In this document: positions 62,474 through 64,000 of the stretch, piece by piece
How positions within the stretch are numbered: the first letter of the stretch is position 1
Layout of the letters: each line of letters begins with the position of its first letter
Origin: Oscillatoriales cyanobacterium
Lineage (GTDB): Bacteria > Cyanobacteriota > Cyanobacteriia > Cyanobacteriales > Microcoleaceae
Length of the DNA stretch: 64,000 bases
Direction: 5' to 3'
Assembly: GCA_004293365.1 (NCBI GenBank)
Contig: RDYN01000058.1
Location: 17,414-81,413 of the forward strand
The notes under the pieces: generated by a model
Database searches by the model: none
What the model saw: the letters and a program-made list of their open reading frames with translations, nothing else
What the model was told of the DNA's origin: nothing
Translations under genes and position numbers: made by a program

Positions 62474-62797
62474 ATGGCAAAATTTAACGGAGACTCCAAG
62501 GGGTTTAACCCCGCGCTAATCTGGTTCGTGTTGTTTACCGTTGGGTTTCGCTTAGTAGGATGTAGTCTGCCCGTGAGTCTTGGCCTTGGTGTCATCGGCG
62601 GCGTGGCAGCAGGTTTAATTGTTGCTTGGTGGCACAACGAACTACTACTCAACCCCAATACAGGTTCTAAGGATAAAAAATCTGATGCTATCCTCAATAA
62701 AGAAGTTGTGGAAGTAAACGGGCATAAATACAAAACCTCCCGGCGTGAGCCTACTTCATTCTTTGACTGGCTATCAGAGCCTGAGGATCGTCGCTAG
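62474..62797 (+). CDS. Small membrane protein, unknown
   Basis: 107 residues from ATG 62474 (MAKFNGDSKGFNPALIWFVL). Two hydrophobic helices (about 14-30 and 36-58, ending AAGLIVAWW) are followed by a charged cytoplasmic tail with KYKTSRREPTSFFDWL. It is probably conserved in cyanobacteria, with no known function. A longer frame starting at 62387, directly after the preceding stop, lacks a ribosome site. Confidence 0.65.
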   Translation: MAKFNGDSKGFNPALIWFVLFTVGFRLVGCSLPVSLGLGVIGGVAAGLIVAWWHNELLLNPNTGSKDKKSDAILNKEVVEVNGHKYKTSRREPTSFFDWLSEPEDRR

Positions 62798-63199
62798 CAT
62801 CAATTTGTTTTTAGTATTGAGTTTTGAACTTTAATTTTCAAAGTGTAAAATTCAAAACTCAATCATAAAAATTAAAATTTTAGACCAAAATAATATTGAA
62901 ATGTCAGTAGTCATTAGTCATTAGTCATTTAGTCATTAGTAGGAAAACAAAGAAGAAGTATGCAATAATGCCGACCGAACTCTTACTAATTGGCAATTAC
63001 CAATTATTGCTGACTGCTGACCAATGACCAATTACATTGAAATAATAATCTGCTTTTGTCTCCGTTCATATGCCTTTAATCTGCGATTTTCGTATTAATA
63101 AAATATTGGCAATAAGTTTACCAATTACCAAATTATCAATTACCAATTACCCATTACCAATTACCCATTACCCATTACCCATTACCCATTACTTCCTGA
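62798..63199. repeat. Spacer of heptamer repeats
   Basis: ATTAGTC units at about 62907-62940, ATTACCA/ATTACCC units at 63120-63192. No gene is seen. Confidence 0.75.
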
Positions 63200-63994
63200 A
63201 TGTTTGTATTTCTGTCTAAACTTCTGCCGCTGTTTATTTATCCTTTGGGGTTGAGTTGTCTGTTAATCATGGCGGCTTTAATAACTCTTTGGAAGCGTCC
63301 AAAATGGGTGGCGGCACCAATGGCTGGGGCTCTAATTATTTTACTGCTCGGAAGTAGCGGTTGGGTGTCAAAATCGTTAGTTCGATCGCTCGAATGGCAA
63401 AATCTGCCACCTGGTGAACTTCCTCAAGCTGAAGCGATTATCGTCTTGGGTGGCGGTGTGAAAGCGGCCCTAGCGCCCCGCCCTTGGGTAGAATTGGGGG
63501 AAGCGGGCGATCGAATAATCTACGCTTCCCGACTTTACCGACAAGGCAAAGCTCCCCTGTTAGTGCTCAGCGGCGGTAGAGTAGACTGGAAAGGCGGGGG
63601 CTCTCCAGAATCGGCAGATATGGCAGAAATTGCCCAAACAATGGGCGTACCGGCATCAGCAATTCTGCAAGATCCCGATTCCCACAACACTTATCAAAAT
63701 GCCGTCAACGTGCGGAAAATCTTAGACGCTAAAGGCATACAAAAGCCAGTTTTGCTAGTGACATCGGCGATGCACATGACTCGATCGCTATTAATTTTTC
63801 AGCGCCAGGGAATAAAAGTAATTGCAGCACCAACAGATTTTCAGATAACCCAGCAGGATATCGCCACATCTCAAAGCAACGGGCTAGCATTCGCGCTGGA
63901 CTTATTGCCGGATACCTATTATCTACACCAGTCAACTAAAGCTCTAAAAGAATACATCGGCTTAATCGTCTATCGGCTGCGGGGATGGCTTTAA
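63200..63994 (+). CDS. YdcF/SanA-like (DUF218) membrane protein
   Basis: 264 residues. Two N-terminal membrane helices (about 7-30 and 38-58) precede a DUF218 domain: AEAIIVLGGGV, RIIYASRLYRQGKAPLLVLS, ADMAEIAQTMGVP, SHNTYQNAVNVRKIL and LLVTSAMHMTRSLLIF. The family includes ElyC and SanA, envelope proteins linked to peptidoglycan and permeability. The active role is unproven. The gene is complete and ends just inside the window. Confidence 0.9.
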   Translation: MFVFLSKLLPLFIYPLGLSCLLIMAALITLWKRPKWVAAPMAGALIILLLGSSGWVSKSLVRSLEWQNLPPGELPQAEAIIVLGGGVKAALAPRPWVELGEAGDRIIYASRLYRQGKAPLLVLSGGRVDWKGGGSPESADMAEIAQTMGVPASAILQDPDSHNTYQNAVNVRKILDAKGIQKPVLLVTSAMHMTRSLLIFQRQGIKVIAAPTDFQITQQDIATSQSNGLAFALDLLPDTYYLHQSTKALKEYIGLIVYRLRGWL

Positions 63995-64000
63995 TGGATT

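Overview
The window is chromosomal DNA of a filamentous, Oscillatoriales-type cyanobacterium (Microcoleus/Oscillatoria-like). This is inferred from the very frequent GCGATCGC octamer (HIP1), abundant heptanucleotide tandem repeats, a cyanobacterial AbrB regulator, a phytol-kinase-like gene, an HstK-type kinase relative, NrtR-linked NAD genes and many cyanobacteria-typical conserved hypotheticals. Genes lie on both strands in short runs separated by repeat-rich spacers.

Layout. 1-3.6 kb: a dCache/HAMP/PAS histidine kinase running off the left edge. 4.7-8.3 kb: AbrB and Rrf2 regulators, a GFA-family protein, cobD/cbiB and pyrR. 8.5-10.9 kb: a tRNA with anticodon CAT, most like tRNA-Ile(CAU), whose anticodon is split by a complete group II intron encoding an RT-maturase-HNH protein. 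11.1-11.85 kb: non-coding DNA with strong RNA-like structure. 12-19.2 kb: a CNNM/CorC-like membrane protein, an orphan ABC ATPase, a phosphoribulokinase-like kinase and a REC-adenylate cyclase. 20.3-22.7 kb: a kinase that looks like an HstK protein lacking its front half. 23.5-30.5 kb: an orphan Csx3/Crn3 ring-nuclease gene, an RTX-DUF192 fusion and a NAD cluster (nadE, nrtR, nadD, pncB) with a candidate operator. 31-39.7 kb: phytol kinase, a decayed mazF module, two glycosyltransferases and secreted or membrane hypotheticals. 40.6-46.8 kb: a decaying URC uracil-catabolism locus (urc4 with one amber, urc1 with many lesions), an intact cytosine deaminase, a protein with two cyclase domains, and queC. 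47.5-51.1 kb: a conserved hypothetical, half of a GGDEF gene and a STAND NTPase. 51.5-55.8 kb: a giant Pro/Thr-rich, DUF11, RTX surface protein. 55.9-59.5 kb: an accessory island of HNH, toxin/antitoxin and Uma2 genes. 59.6-64 kb: PfkB kinase, an APH-P-loop kinase fusion, a small membrane protein and a YdcF protein.

Three themes stand out. First, RNA-based elements: the tRNA group II intron and the structured non-coding stretch next to it. Second, genome rearrangement: inverted GGGGCGGG-bordered repeats at 14.6 and 49.3 kb each cut one half of a GGDEF gene, and the halves are complementary, which fits a 34.6-kb inversion. Third, gene decay by point nonsense mutation: three toxin genes and both URC genes carry in-frame stops while the neighbouring antitoxin or immunity genes and cytosine deaminase remain open.

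All calls come from reading the sequence. No database search or folding program was run.
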